DNA of 18,111 nt, from NCBI GenBank assembly GCA_031278735.1, contig JAITJU010000169.1:1-18111 (forward strand). The letters are read 5' to 3'. Position numbers and translations under genes: made by a program. This document shows, piece after piece, positions 7,420 to 14,966 of this stretch; position 1 is the first letter of the stretch; each line of letters begins with the position of its first letter. The notes beneath the pieces were generated by a model. That model did not search any database. It saw only the letters and a list, made by a program, of their open reading frames with translations, and was not told the DNA's origin. Source of the DNA: Zoogloeaceae bacterium. GTDB taxonomy: Bacteria > Pseudomonadota > Gammaproteobacteria > Burkholderiales > Rhodocyclaceae.

Positions 7420-7815
7420 TCAGGCGGCGCTTTCGCTGACCTCCAGATCGGCTTCATCGGGACGATCGAGCAGCTCGACGAAGGCCATCGGCGCATTGTC
7501 GCCGACGCGAAAGCCGCACTTCAGGATGCGCAGGTAGCCGCCAGGACGGTTGGCGTAACGCGGACCGAAAACATTGAAAATCTTGAGCACGACTTCGCGG
7601 TCGCGCAGGCGATCAAAGGCCAAGCGATGGTGCGCCAGCGAGGGATTCTTGCCCAGCGTGATTAGCGGCTCCACGACGCGGCGCAATTCCTTGGCCTTGG
7701 GCAGCGTGGTCTTGATCGCCTCATGCCGGAGCAGCGAGACCGCCATGTTGCGCAGCATCGCCAGGCGATGGCTCGAAGTGCGGTTGAGTTTTCTCAACCC
7801 TAAACGGTGACGCAT
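7420..7815 (-). CDS. rplQ: 50S ribosomal protein L17
   Basis: The 131-residue protein opens with the family signature MRHRLGLRKLNRTSSHR and continues with LRNMAVSLLRHE. It is last in the alpha operon, as in most proteobacteria. An AAGGA ribosome site lies seven bases before the ATG. It is separated from rpoA by 63 bases, the second-largest gap inside the block, and is followed directly by the terminator. L17 sits near the peptide exit tunnel of the 50S subunit. The C-terminal tail (DEADLEVSESAA) is short and acidic. No defects are seen. Confidence 0.98.
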   Translation of the reverse strand: MRHRLGLRKLNRTSSHRLAMLRNMAVSLLRHEAIKTTLPKAKELRRVVEPLITLGKNPSLAHHRLAFDRLRDREVVLKIFNVFGPRYANRPGGYLRILKCGFRVGDNAPMAFVELLDRPDEADLEVSESAA

Positions 7816-7878
7816 GATTCATTCCTTTCGTTGTGCGGGCGTCCCTTTTCATCAGGGGGGTTCAATTCAGGGTTCGGT

Positions 7879-8856
7879 TCAAGGACGATCCAGACCGGGA
7901 GGCGGCCAGTTTTCCAGCTTCATCCCCAGGGTCAGCCCGTGCGTGGCCAGCACTTCCTTGATTTCATTCAGGGACTTGCGTCCCAGATTTGGCGTTTTCA
8001 GCAGTTCATTTTCCGTGCGCTGAATCAGATCGCCAATGTAATAAATGCTTTCCGCCTTGAGACAATTGGCCGAGCGCACCGTCAATTCCAGATCATCCAC
8101 CGGACGCAGCAAAATGGGATCGACCTGCACCGGCTTTCTGGATTCCACGGCAGGCTCGGTGCCTTCCAGATCGGCAAATACCTCCAGCTGATCCATCAGG
8201 ATGCGGGCGGCGGCGCGAATGGCTTCTTCCGGCTGGATGACGCCATTGGTCTCGATGTCGACGACCAGCTTGTCCAAATCGGTGCGCTGCTCCACCCGCG
8301 CCGATTCCACGCTGTAGGCGACGCGCCGCACCGGACTGAAGGAGGCGTCCAGCACCAGTTGGCCAATCGGTTTGCCGCCGTCACTCAGATTGCGCATGTT
8401 GCCGGGACGGTAGCCGCGGCCTTTTTCCACCTTGAGTTCCATGGCGAGCTTGCCGCCGGGTTGCAGGTGGGCAATGACATGCTCCGGGTTGATGATTTCC
8501 ACGTCATGCGGCAATTCAATGTCGCCCGCGCGAATCACGCCCGCGCCGTCCCTGGTCAGGGAGAGCAGCACGTCGGCGCGGTTGTGCAGCTTGAACACCA
8601 CGCCTTTCAGGTTCAGGAGAATATCGACCACATCCTCTTCCACCCCGTCGATGCTGGAATATTCGTGCAGCACGCCTTCAATCGTCGCCTCGGTAGGCGC
8701 GTATCCATCCATGGAGGAAAGCAGGATGCGGCGTAGGGCAAACCCAAGGGTATGCCCAAAACCACGCTCGAAGGGTTCCATGACGACCTTGGCCTCCACC
8801 GGGGAGACGCTTTGAACATCAATGATGCGCGGTTTCAAGAGAGCATTGTTTTGCAT
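7879..8856 (-). CDS. rpoA: DNA-directed RNA polymerase subunit alpha
   Basis: The 325-residue protein has both alpha domains. The N-terminal assembly domain (about 1-230) contains MEPFERGFGHTLG, ALRRILLSSM and VEKGRGYRPGN. A linker (about 231-250) follows, then the C-terminal domain, which contacts UP-element DNA and activators. The key helix in that domain reads LTVRSANCLKAES, including the DNA-binding Arg and Asn corresponding to E. coli R265 and N268, and is followed by ELLKTPNLGRKSLNEIK. An AAGGA ribosome site lies six bases before the ATG. The rpsD stop is 31 bases upstream. Co-transcription with S4, S11, S13 and L17 is the classic alpha-operon arrangement. Confidence 0.98.
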   Translation of the reverse strand: MQNNALLKPRIIDVQSVSPVEAKVVMEPFERGFGHTLGFALRRILLSSMDGYAPTEATIEGVLHEYSSIDGVEEDVVDILLNLKGVVFKLHNRADVLLSLTRDGAGVIRAGDIELPHDVEIINPEHVIAHLQPGGKLAMELKVEKGRGYRPGNMRNLSDGGKPIGQLVLDASFSPVRRVAYSVESARVEQRTDLDKLVVDIETNGVIQPEEAIRAAARILMDQLEVFADLEGTEPAVESRKPVQVDPILLRPVDDLELTVRSANCLKAESIYYIGDLIQRTENELLKTPNLGRKSLNEIKEVLATHGLTLGMKLENWPPPGLDRP

Positions 8857-8887
8857 GAACCATCCTTTTCTTTATCGCGGTTACCGT

Positions 8888-9517
8888 TTACTTCGAGTAA
8901 AGCTCGATGACCAGACCTTCATTCAGGGTCGGGGAAAGCTCGGCGCGTTGCGGCATGGCCTTGAAGGCGCCCTTGCCTTCCTTCACGTCGACCGCGATCC
9001 ATTCGGGAAAACCCCGCGATTCAGCAGCTTCCAACGCCGCCTTGACGCGCAGATGCCCGCGCGCGCCGTCCGTCAGCGCCACCACGTCGCCGGGGCGCAC
9101 CGTGTAGGAAGGGATGTTCACGCGCTTGCCATTGACCAGCACGCCATTGTGCCGCACGACCTGACGCGCTTCCGTGCGCGAGGCGCCGAAACCCATGCGG
9201 TAGGCGACGGAATCCAGACGGGCTTCCAGCAGTTGCAGCAGGTTTTCACCCGTCTGTCCTTTCCGGCGTTCGGCCTCGGCGAAGGTGCGGCGGAACTGGC
9301 CTTCCAGAACGCCATAGACGCGGCGAATCTTCTGCTTGGCGCGCAAGTGCACGCCATAATCGGAAAGCCGCGCGCCGGATTTCTGGCCATGCTGGCCCGG
9401 CGCGTAGGAACGGCGCTCAATCGCGCACTTGTCGGTAAAACACTTTTCGCCCTTCAGGAACAACTTTTCCCCTTCGCGGCGACATTGACGGCATTTGGGA
9501 TCGAGATTACGAGCCAC
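8888..9517 (-). CDS. rpsD: 30S ribosomal protein S4 (GTG start, zinc-binding form)
   Basis: The 209-residue protein binds 16S rRNA early in 30S assembly. In E. coli it also represses alpha-operon translation. The start codon is GTG (minus strand, 9515-9517), giving V/M-ARNLDPKC. A strong AAGGAG site lies eight bases upstream and overlaps the TAA stop of rpsK, which suggests coupled translation. Four cysteines at 9, 12, 26 and 31 match the positions of the zinc site in Thermus S4, so this is the metal-binding form, unlike E. coli S4. The S4 RNA-binding fold is visible in RLDSVAYRMGFGASRTEARQ and VNGKRVNIPS. Confidence 0.97.
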   Translation of the reverse strand: MARNLDPKCRQCRREGEKLFLKGEKCFTDKCAIERRSYAPGQHGQKSGARLSDYGVHLRAKQKIRRVYGVLEGQFRRTFAEAERRKGQTGENLLQLLEARLDSVAYRMGFGASRTEARQVVRHNGVLVNGKRVNIPSYTVRPGDVVALTDGARGHLRVKAALEAAESRGFPEWIAVDVKEGKGAFKAMPQRAELSPTLNEGLVIELYSK

Positions 9518-9529
9518 GTTCTGTTCTCC

Positions 9530-9919
9530 TTAAATCCGGCGCTTTTTGGGCGGACGGCAACCGTTGTGCGGCACTGGCGTCACATCGGTGATGCCGGTGA
9601 TCTTCATGCCCAGGGCATTCAGGGCGCGAACGGAAGATTCGCGGCCAGGGCCGGGACCCTTGATGCGCACTTCCAGGTTCTTGACGCCCAGTTCCTGCGC
9701 CGCCTTGCCTGCCGTTTCGGCGGCCACCTGCGCGGCAAACGGCGTGGATTTGCGGGAACCCCGGAAACCCGCGCCGCCGGAAGTCGCCCAGGAAAGCGCG
9801 TTGCCCTGACGGTCGGTAATGGTGATGATGGTGTTGTTGAAAGAAGCGTGGATGTGGGCAACGCCCTCCGCCACATTCTTCTTGACTTTTTTGCGAACTT
9901 TCTGAGTGGTCTTGGCCAT
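9530..9919 (-). CDS. rpsK: 30S ribosomal protein S11
   Basis: The 129-residue protein is recognised by VAHIHASFNNTIITITD, GGAGFRGSRKSTPFAAQ and the C-terminal TPVPHNGCRPPKKRRI. S11 lies on the 30S platform at the mRNA exit. The AAGGA site precedes the ATG by nine bases and overlaps the rpsM TAA. The same stop/Shine-Dalgarno overlap recurs at the next junction (rpsD), consistent with stepwise translational coupling. Confidence 0.98.
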   Translation of the reverse strand: MAKTTQKVRKKVKKNVAEGVAHIHASFNNTIITITDRQGNALSWATSGGAGFRGSRKSTPFAAQVAAETAGKAAQELGVKNLEVRIKGPGPGRESSVRALNALGMKITGITDVTPVPHNGCRPPKKRRI

Positions 9920-9931
9920 GACAGTCGATCC

Positions 9932-10297
9932 TTATTTCTTCTTGCCGGCGATGGCCTTGCGCGGCCCCTTGCGGGTGCGCGCGTTGGTGCGCGTCCGCTG
10001 GCCGCGGCAGGGCAAACCCTTGCGATGACGCAAGCCGCGATAACAGCCCAGATCCATCAGACGCTTGACGCTCATGGTCACTTCGCGCCGCAGATCGCCT
10101 TCAACCACGAACTTGCTCACTTCGTCGCGCAATTTTTCCATGTCGGCATCCGACAGATCCTTGATTTTGGTTGAACGAACCACGCCAGCCGCATCACAGA
10201 TTTTCTGCGCGCGCGGACGGCCAATGCCGTAAATGGCGGTCAGCGCGATTTCCGCGTGCTGATGATTCGGAATGTTTACCCCTGCAATACGGGCCAT
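9932..10297 (-). CDS. rpsM: 30S ribosomal protein S13
   Basis: The 121-residue protein has the usual length and motifs: MARIAGVNIPNHQ, the helix-hairpin-helix YGIGRPRAQKIC, and the basic C-terminal RGQRTRTNARTRKGPRKAI that reaches toward P-site tRNA. S13 heads the alpha operon in E. coli, and its leader is the S4 repression site there. Here only 52 bases separate it from rpmJ, with GGAG just before the ATG. A fully E. coli-like pseudoknot cannot be asserted. Confidence 0.98.
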   Translation of the reverse strand: MARIAGVNIPNHQHAEIALTAIYGIGRPRAQKICDAAGVVRSTKIKDLSDADMEKLRDEVSKFVVEGDLRREVTMSVKRLMDLGCYRGLRHRKGLPCRGQRTRTNARTRKGPRKAIAGKKK

Positions 10298-10349
10298 TGC
10301 TGCACTCCAACGATGTCAAAATTAATCAAAATCCAAGCGCCGGAGCTTC

Positions 10350-10463
10350 TCAGCCCTGACGCTGCTTGTGGCGCGGATCCTTGCAGATGACGCGCACCAC
10401 GCCCTTGCGGCGGATTACTTTACAATTCCGGCAAATGCACTTCACCGAAGGCAATACTTTCAT
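10350..10463 (-). CDS. rpmJ: 50S ribosomal protein L36 (zinc-ribbon form)
   Basis: This 37-residue gene was found by reading the minus strand between rpsM and infA. It starts MKVLPSVKCICRNC and ends DPRHKQRQG, with TGA at 10350-10352. Cys11, Cys14, Cys27 and His32 form the zinc ribbon of the metal-binding L36 type; a further Cys is at position 9. Its place between infA and rpsM is standard for Betaproteobacteria. A GAGGAG ribosome site lies upstream of the ATG. Confidence 0.96.
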   Translation of the reverse strand: MKVLPSVKCICRNCKVIRRKGVVRVICKDPRHKQRQG

Positions 10464-10490
10464 GTTTCAACTCCTCAAAAAGGGACGCAA

Positions 10491-10511
10491 GGGAAAACAG
10501 CCGCGTTTCCC
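10491..10511 (-). other. Hairpin between infA and rpmJ
   Basis: The minus strand carries GGGAAA and TTTCCC separated by about nine bases, in the 79-base gap between infA and rpmJ, one of the larger gaps inside the block. It may shape the mRNA or cause partial termination. No T-run directly follows the stem, so it is not called as a terminator. Confidence 0.3.
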
Positions 10512-10542
10512 GTTTCTCCCGAGTTTGCTGCGTAGAGAATCT

Positions 10543-10761
10543 TCATTTGGCGCGAAAAATGATGCGACCGCGCGACAAGTCGTAAGGCGTCATGGCTACC
10601 GTCACCTTGTCGCCGGTCTGGATGCGGATATAGTGCATCCGCATTTTCCCGGAAATGGTGGCGTGAACCTCGTGTCCATTTTCCAGTTTTACCCGGAACG
10701 TGGCATTGGGCAGGTTTTCCAGCACCTCGCCCTGTAATTCGATGGAATCTTCTTTCGCCAT
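10543..10761 (-). CDS. infA: Translation initiation factor IF-1
   Basis: The 72-residue protein has the exact E. coli length and a full OB-fold sequence: MAKEDSIELQGEVLENLPNA, HATISGKMRMHYIRI and LSRGRIIFRAK. IF-1 binds the A site of the 30S subunit during initiation. The ATG lies six bases after the secY stop with only a weak ribosome site (GCGAAG), so translation is probably coupled to secY. Placement inside the spc-alpha block marks the betaproteobacterial gene order; in E. coli infA is elsewhere. Confidence 0.98.
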   Translation of the reverse strand: MAKEDSIELQGEVLENLPNATFRVKLENGHEVHATISGKMRMHYIRIQTGDKVTVAMTPYDLSRGRIIFRAK

Positions 10762-10767
10762 CTTCGC

Positions 10768-12129
10768 TTACCGCAACAAAGGCGCGCCCCCCTTGAAATT
10801 CGCTTTCTTCAAGAGGCTTTCATACTGGTGCGATATGACATAGTTCGAGACCTGGGAAGTGAAGTCCATGGTCACAACCACGATAATCAACAAGGAAGTG
10901 CCGCCAAAGTAAAAAGGCACCTGCTGCCACTTCAGCTTCAGAAATTCCGGCAGCAGGCAGACCGCGGTGATATATACCGCGCCCATTATCGTCAGGCGCA
11001 TCAGAATCTTGTCCACATAACGCGCGGTCTGTTCGCCGGGACGAATGCCGGGAATGACGCCACCGCTCTTTTTCAGGTTGTCCGCCGTATCCTTGGAGTT
11101 GAACACCAGCGCCGTGTAAAAGAAACAGAAAAAGATTATCGCCGCCGCGTACAGGAACATGTAAATCGGCTGCCCCGGCATCAGCACCGCCGCCGCGTCT
11201 CTCATGCCAGACTTGATGAAGTTGAGAACGTCGTATCCAGACTCGCCGGAACCAAACCAAGACACCAGCGTCGCCGGAAACAGAATGATGCTGGAAGCAA
11301 AAATGGGCGGAATGACGCCAGACATGTTGAGCTTCAACGGCAAATGCGAAGACTGCTCGCCATACATGCGGTTGCCCACCTGACGCTTCATATAATTGAC
11401 GAGAATCTTGCGCTGGCCGCGCTCGACGAAAACCACAAACGCCGTTACCACCACCACCAACAGACAGATGAAAATCCCCGCCAGCGGATGAATGACGTTG
11501 GTGCGCACCAGTTCCAGCATCCCGCCAATGGCGGAAGGCAGACCAGAGGCAATGCCCGCGAAAATAATCAGCGAAATGCCATTGCCCAGACCGCGCTCGG
11601 TAATCTGCTCGCCCAGCCACATCAGGAACATGGTGCCGGTCATCAGGGTAATCACCGTGGTCAGACGGAACAGAATGCCAGTGTTATAAACCAGATCCGG
11701 TTGCGCTTCCAGCATGACGGCAATCGCCATCCCCTGGGCAAAAGCCAGAAGCAAGGTGCCGTAACGCGTGTATTGCGTAATCTTGCGCCGCCCGGATTCC
11801 CCTTCTTTTTTCAGGGCTTCCAGATATGGAACGGCAACCGTCATCAACTGCATGATGATGGAAGAAGAAATATACGGCATGATGCCCAGCGCGAAAATGG
11901 TGAAACGCTGGATGGCGCCGCCAGAGAACATGTCCAGCATCCCCAGGATGCCGCCTTGCTGCGAGCGGAAAAGATCGGACAACACCGCGGGATTGATGCC
12001 CGGCACGGGAATGTGCGTGCCGATGCGGTACACCACCATCGCCCCCAGAAGGAACAGCAAGCGCCGCCGCAGGTCGCTGAACTTCCCGCTGGAGGCCATG
12101 CCCATGATGCCGTCTTTCGTCGTCGCCAT
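10768..12129 (-). CDS. secY: Protein translocase subunit SecY
   Basis: The 453-residue inner-membrane protein has ten predicted transmembrane helices and forms the SecYEG channel. Diagnostic stretches are FLLGAMVVYRIGTHIPVPG near the N-terminus, GIMPYISSSIIMQL, VPYLEALKKEGESGRRK, ERGQRKILVNY, the conserved cytoplasmic loop GGVIPGIRPGEQTARY, and the C-terminal end GGAPLLR. The open frame extends to 12210. I chose the ATG at 12129 because it has an AGGAT ribosome site and begins 16 bases after the rplO stop; the longer version would overlap rplO. The gene sits between rplO and infA as expected. Confidence 0.97.
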   Translation of the reverse strand: MATTKDGIMGMASSGKFSDLRRRLLFLLGAMVVYRIGTHIPVPGINPAVLSDLFRSQQGGILGMLDMFSGGAIQRFTIFALGIMPYISSSIIMQLMTVAVPYLEALKKEGESGRRKITQYTRYGTLLLAFAQGMAIAVMLEAQPDLVYNTGILFRLTTVITLMTGTMFLMWLGEQITERGLGNGISLIIFAGIASGLPSAIGGMLELVRTNVIHPLAGIFICLLVVVVTAFVVFVERGQRKILVNYMKRQVGNRMYGEQSSHLPLKLNMSGVIPPIFASSIILFPATLVSWFGSGESGYDVLNFIKSGMRDAAAVLMPGQPIYMFLYAAAIIFFCFFYTALVFNSKDTADNLKKSGGVIPGIRPGEQTARYVDKILMRLTIMGAVYITAVCLLPEFLKLKWQQVPFYFGGTSLLIIVVVTMDFTSQVSNYVISHQYESLLKKANFKGGAPLLR

Positions 12130-12145
12130 AATCACATCCTGCGCG

Positions 12146-12583
12146 TCATTCGGCGATGACGCCGCCGCCGGCCGCTTCAATCGCCGCCCTTGCGCCCTTG
12201 GTCGCGCCAACGCCTTTCAGGACAACCTTGCGGCCAATTTCGCCGGAAAGAACGACCTTGGCCGAGAGCGCGTTGCCCGCGATCAGCCCCGCATCCTTCA
12301 ACGCCCGCAAATCCACTTCCTCCATCGGCAGGAGATTCAGTTCACTCAACCGAACTTCCGCATTGCGAGCGCGGATGAGCGAAAAGAAACCGCGCTTGGG
12401 CAAGCGGCGATAAATGGGCATTTGCCCGCCTTCAAAGCCGATCTTGTGAAAACCGCCGGCGCGGGATTTTTGCCCCTTGTGACCGCGCCCGCCCGTCTTG
12501 CCCAGGCCGGAGCCAATGCCGCGTCCGACGCGCCGCGCCGCGCGCTTTGCGCCAGCGGCAGGTTTAATGGTATTCAAACGCAT
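12146..12583 (-). CDS. rplO: 50S ribosomal protein L15
   Basis: The 145-residue protein begins MRLNTIKPAAGAKRAARRVGRGIGSG with the Gly/Arg-rich N-terminal extension that penetrates 23S rRNA (KTGGRGHKGQKSR). It ends in the folded KGVGATKGARAAIEAAGG domain. Its ATG lies four bases after the rpmD TGA, with an AGGGG-like ribosome site inside the end of rpmD. This tight spacing implies coupled translation. Confidence 0.97.
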   Translation of the reverse strand: MRLNTIKPAAGAKRAARRVGRGIGSGLGKTGGRGHKGQKSRAGGFHKIGFEGGQMPIYRRLPKRGFFSLIRARNAEVRLSELNLLPMEEVDLRALKDAGLIAGNALSAKVVLSGEIGRKVVLKGVGATKGARAAIEAAGGGVIAE

Positions 12584-12587
12584 CCGG

Positions 12588-12770
12588 TCACCCCTCGCAC
12601 TTCAAAAGATAGGAAACCTGCTGGATCATGCCGCGCACTGCGGGCGTATCCTCAAGTTCCACGATGTGATTCAGTTTGCGCAACCCCAGACCGCGCACCG
12701 TGGCGCGATGGGATTCCCTGGCGCCGATGACGCTTTTGACCAGCTTCACCTTGAGTGTTTTTTCAGCCAT
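12588..12770 (-). CDS. rpmD: 50S ribosomal protein L30
   Basis: The 60-residue protein is the usual bacterial length for L30, with VKLVKSVIGARESHRATVRGLGLRKLN and PAVRGMIQQVSYL. It lies between rpsE (4-base gap) and rplO (4-base gap), its standard place in the spc operon. The ribosome site (GGGGTAAG) overlaps the rpsE stop. Confidence 0.97.
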   Translation of the reverse strand: MAEKTLKVKLVKSVIGARESHRATVRGLGLRKLNHIVELEDTPAVRGMIQQVSYLLKCEG

Positions 12771-12774
12771 GTTC

Positions 12775-13299
12775 TTACCCCAGAATCTCTTCGACGCGCT
12801 TGCCGCGCTTGGCGGCGATCTCGGCGGGCGTATTCATGCGCGACAAGCCGTTCAGCGTGGCGCGCACGATGTTGTAGGGATTGGTGGATCCGTGCGCCTT
12901 GGCCACCACGTTGGTAATGCCGACCACCTCGAAAACGGCGCGCATGGCGCCGCCCGCGATGATGCCGGCGCCGTCGGGCGCGGGCTGGATCATGACTTCC
13001 GTCGCGCCGTGCTTGCCCGTCACCGTGTGATGCAGAGTGCCGGATTTCAGGTTGACCTTGAACATCTTGCGGCGCGCTTCTTCCATGGCCTTCTGCACAG
13101 CCACCGGCACTTCGCGGGATTTTCCCTTGCCCATGCCGACGCTGCCGTCGCCGTCGCCCACCACGGTAAGCGCGGCAAAGCCGAGAATCCGACCGCCCTT
13201 CACCACCTTGGTGACACGATTGACGGAGACCATTTTTTCGCGGAGACCGTCATCACGCTCTTCCGCCTGTTGAACTTTTTTGCTATTCGCTTTCGCCAT
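12775..13299 (-). CDS. rpsE: 30S ribosomal protein S5
   Basis: The 174-residue protein shows the double-stranded-RNA-binding-like N-terminal domain (DDGLREKMVSVNRVTKVVKGGRILGF in two blocks) and the C-terminal domain with APDGAGIIAGGAMRAVFEVVG, KAHGSTNPYN and VRATLNGLSRM. S5 contributes to decoding accuracy and 30S assembly. The charged N-terminal 15 residues are slightly longer than in E. coli (166 aa). Confidence 0.98.
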   Translation of the reverse strand: MAKANSKKVQQAEERDDGLREKMVSVNRVTKVVKGGRILGFAALTVVGDGDGSVGMGKGKSREVPVAVQKAMEEARRKMFKVNLKSGTLHHTVTGKHGATEVMIQPAPDGAGIIAGGAMRAVFEVVGITNVVAKAHGSTNPYNIVRATLNGLSRMNTPAEIAAKRGKRVEEILG

Positions 13300-13323
13300 T
13301 TTTAACCTCGCTCTGTCGCCACA

Positions 13324-13680
13324 TCAGAATTTGAGACCGCTTTCACGGGCGGCTTCAGCCAGCGCCTGAACACGGCCATGATACTGAAAACCAGAGCGAT
13401 CAAAGGCGACCGTCTCCACGCCAGCGGCTTTTGCGCGTTCGGCAATCAACTTGCCGACGACGCTGGCCGCCGCCCGGTTGCCGCCGTTTGGCAGATTCTT
13501 TTTCACGTCCGCTTCCAGCGTGGAGGCGGCGGCCAGCACCCGGCTGCCGCAACTGCTGATGATCTGGGCATAAATGTGGGAATTCGTGCGATTCACGCAC
13601 AAACGCGCCGCTTTCAATTCGGCAATCTTTGCCCTGGATTTGCGGGCGCGGCGCAAACGCGCCTGTTTTTTATCAAGCAT
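13324..13680 (-). CDS. rplR: 50S ribosomal protein L18
   Basis: The 118-residue protein binds 5S rRNA together with L5. Motifs are the basic N-terminus (MLDKKQARLRRARKSRAKI), LCVNRTNSHIYAQII, AASVVGKLIAERAKAAGVE and the ending DRSGFQYHGRVQALAEAARESGLKF, which is read in two adjoining blocks. It lies 13 bases after rplF and 24 before rpsE. Length and ends match the family. Confidence 0.98.
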   Translation of the reverse strand: MLDKKQARLRRARKSRAKIAELKAARLCVNRTNSHIYAQIISSCGSRVLAAASTLEADVKKNLPNGGNRAAASVVGKLIAERAKAAGVETVAFDRSGFQYHGRVQALAEAARESGLKF

Positions 13681-13693
13681 GGTTTATACACCC

Positions 13694-14227
13694 TTACTTC
13701 TTCTTGGTTTCCTTGAGAACGACCACTTCATCGACATAACGCACCCCCTTGCCCTTATAAGGCTCAGGACTGCGATAGGCGCGAACTTCGGCGGCCACCT
13801 GGCCTACCTTCTGCTTATCCACGCCCTTGATGACGATCTCGGTCTGCGAAGGCGTTTCCGCCTTTACGCCCGCGGGCATCCTGTGCACCACCGGATGTGA
13901 AAAGCCGAGGGTCAGATTGAGCGCGTCACCCTGCGCCTGGGCGCGATAGCCAACGCCGACCAGGGTCAGCTTTCTCTCGAAGCCGCGGCTGACGCCAATC
14001 ACCATGTTGTTCAGATTGGCGCGCATGGTGCCCCACATCGCGGAAGCGTTTTCCACGCCGCCGACGCGGGCGCAGGTGACATTGCCGCCATCCACCCGGA
14101 CTTCCACGGCAGGATGAGCCGCCGCCTTCAGGACGCCCATCGGCCCCTTGACCGTGATTTCCCGCGTGTCGGCGCTGACTTCAACCCCGGCGGGCAGGAC
14201 AATCGGATTCTTACCAATTCGGGACAT
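13694..14227 (-). CDS. rplF: 50S ribosomal protein L6
   Basis: The 177-residue protein matches the E. coli length. It has MSRIGKNPIVLPAGVEV at the start, TVKGPMGVLK, the RAQAQGDALNLTLGFSHPV repeat region, the conserved GVDKQKVGQVAAEVRAYRSP read in two blocks, and the terminal PYKGKGVRYVDEVVVLKE. L6 sits near the sarcin-ricin loop of the 50S subunit. It follows rpsH after nine bases. Confidence 0.98.
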   Translation of the reverse strand: MSRIGKNPIVLPAGVEVSADTREITVKGPMGVLKAAAHPAVEVRVDGGNVTCARVGGVENASAMWGTMRANLNNMVIGVSRGFERKLTLVGVGYRAQAQGDALNLTLGFSHPVVHRMPAGVKAETPSQTEIVIKGVDKQKVGQVAAEVRAYRSPEPYKGKGVRYVDEVVVLKETKKK

Positions 14228-14236
14228 CTTTCTTCC

Positions 14237-14635
14237 TCACGCCACAATACAAAGCACTTCGCCGCCCACATGGGTCGCGCGCGCCTTGCGGTCCGTCATC
14301 ACGCCCCTGGGCGTCGACACGATGGCAATCCCCAGCCCGTTCATCACGCGCGGGATAGCCCCGGAACCCTTGTAAACACGCAGGCCAGGCTTGGAGATAC
14401 GCTCGATGCGCTCAATCACGGGACTGCCCGCGTAATACTTGAGGGCAATTTCCAACGTCGCCTTGTTGCCGGGAAGCGGTTTGACGGCAAAATCTTCCAC
14501 ATAGCCCTCTTCCTTCAGCACGGCGGCAATCGCCGCCTTCAATTTGGAAGCCGGCATCGCCACGACGGCCTTTTCCGCCATCTGGGCATTGCGGATGCGG
14601 GTCAACATGTCCGCAATCGGATCGCTCATCGCCAT
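14237..14635 (-). CDS. rpsH: 30S ribosomal protein S8
   Basis: The 132-residue protein begins MAMSDPIADMLTRIRNAQ and ends GLGIAIVSTPRGVMTDRKAR plus a short strand. S8 binds the central domain of 16S rRNA and, in E. coli, represses spc-operon translation at the rplE start. A second in-frame ATG at 14629 exists. The first is preferred because GGAG lies nine bases before it. The gap to rpsN is 18 bases. Confidence 0.97.
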   Translation of the reverse strand: MAMSDPIADMLTRIRNAQMAEKAVVAMPASKLKAAIAAVLKEEGYVEDFAVKPLPGNKATLEIALKYYAGSPVIERIERISKPGLRVYKGSGAIPRVMNGLGIAIVSTPRGVMTDRKARATHVGGEVLCIVA

Positions 14636-14653
14636 ATTTCTATTCTCCTCGGC

Positions 14654-14959
14654 TTACCAGCTTGCCTTGACAACACCCGGAATCTGACCATCAAAGGCCA
14701 GTTCACGAATCTTGTTGCGGCACATGCCGAACTTGCGGAACACGCCGCGCGGGCGCCCGGTAAGCTGACAACGATTGCGCAGCCGGGAAGGACTGGCATT
14801 GCGGGGAAGCTGCTGTAGTTTCAAACGGGCCGCGTAACGCTCGACATCGGAGAGACCGGCATCGTCAATCGTGGCCAGCAGCGCCGCGCGCTTCTTTGCG
14901 AATCGCGCCACCAGGGCGCGGCGTTTTTCTTCGCGGTTAATCAGGGCAAGTTTCGCCAT
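14654..14959 (-). CDS. rpsN: 30S ribosomal protein S14 (zinc-independent form)
   Basis: The 101-residue protein is the long, non-zinc S14 type found in E. coli. It has MAKLALINREEKRRALV at the start, LPRNASPSRLRNRCQLTGRP, and FGMCRNKIRELAFDGQIPGV near the end. The two CXXC pairs of the short zinc form are absent. The open frame extends upstream to 14998, but the ATG at 14959 gives the conserved N-terminus and leaves a 7-base gap after rplE; the longer form would overlap rplE. Confidence 0.97.
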   Translation of the reverse strand: MAKLALINREEKRRALVARFAKKRAALLATIDDAGLSDVERYAARLKLQQLPRNASPSRLRNRCQLTGRPRGVFRKFGMCRNKIRELAFDGQIPGVVKASW

Positions 14960-14966
14960 GTCTGCC

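Noticed and set aside
8822..10174. Long open frame (450 codons) on the plus strand
   Set aside because: It runs antisense through rpsD, rpsK and rpsM and across their gene boundaries. Absence of stops is explained by GC-rich codon use.
10828..12159. Long open frame (443 codons) on the plus strand
   Set aside because: It is entirely antisense to secY, is rich in His/Arg/Gln as expected from reading a membrane protein gene backward, and has no recognisable domain.
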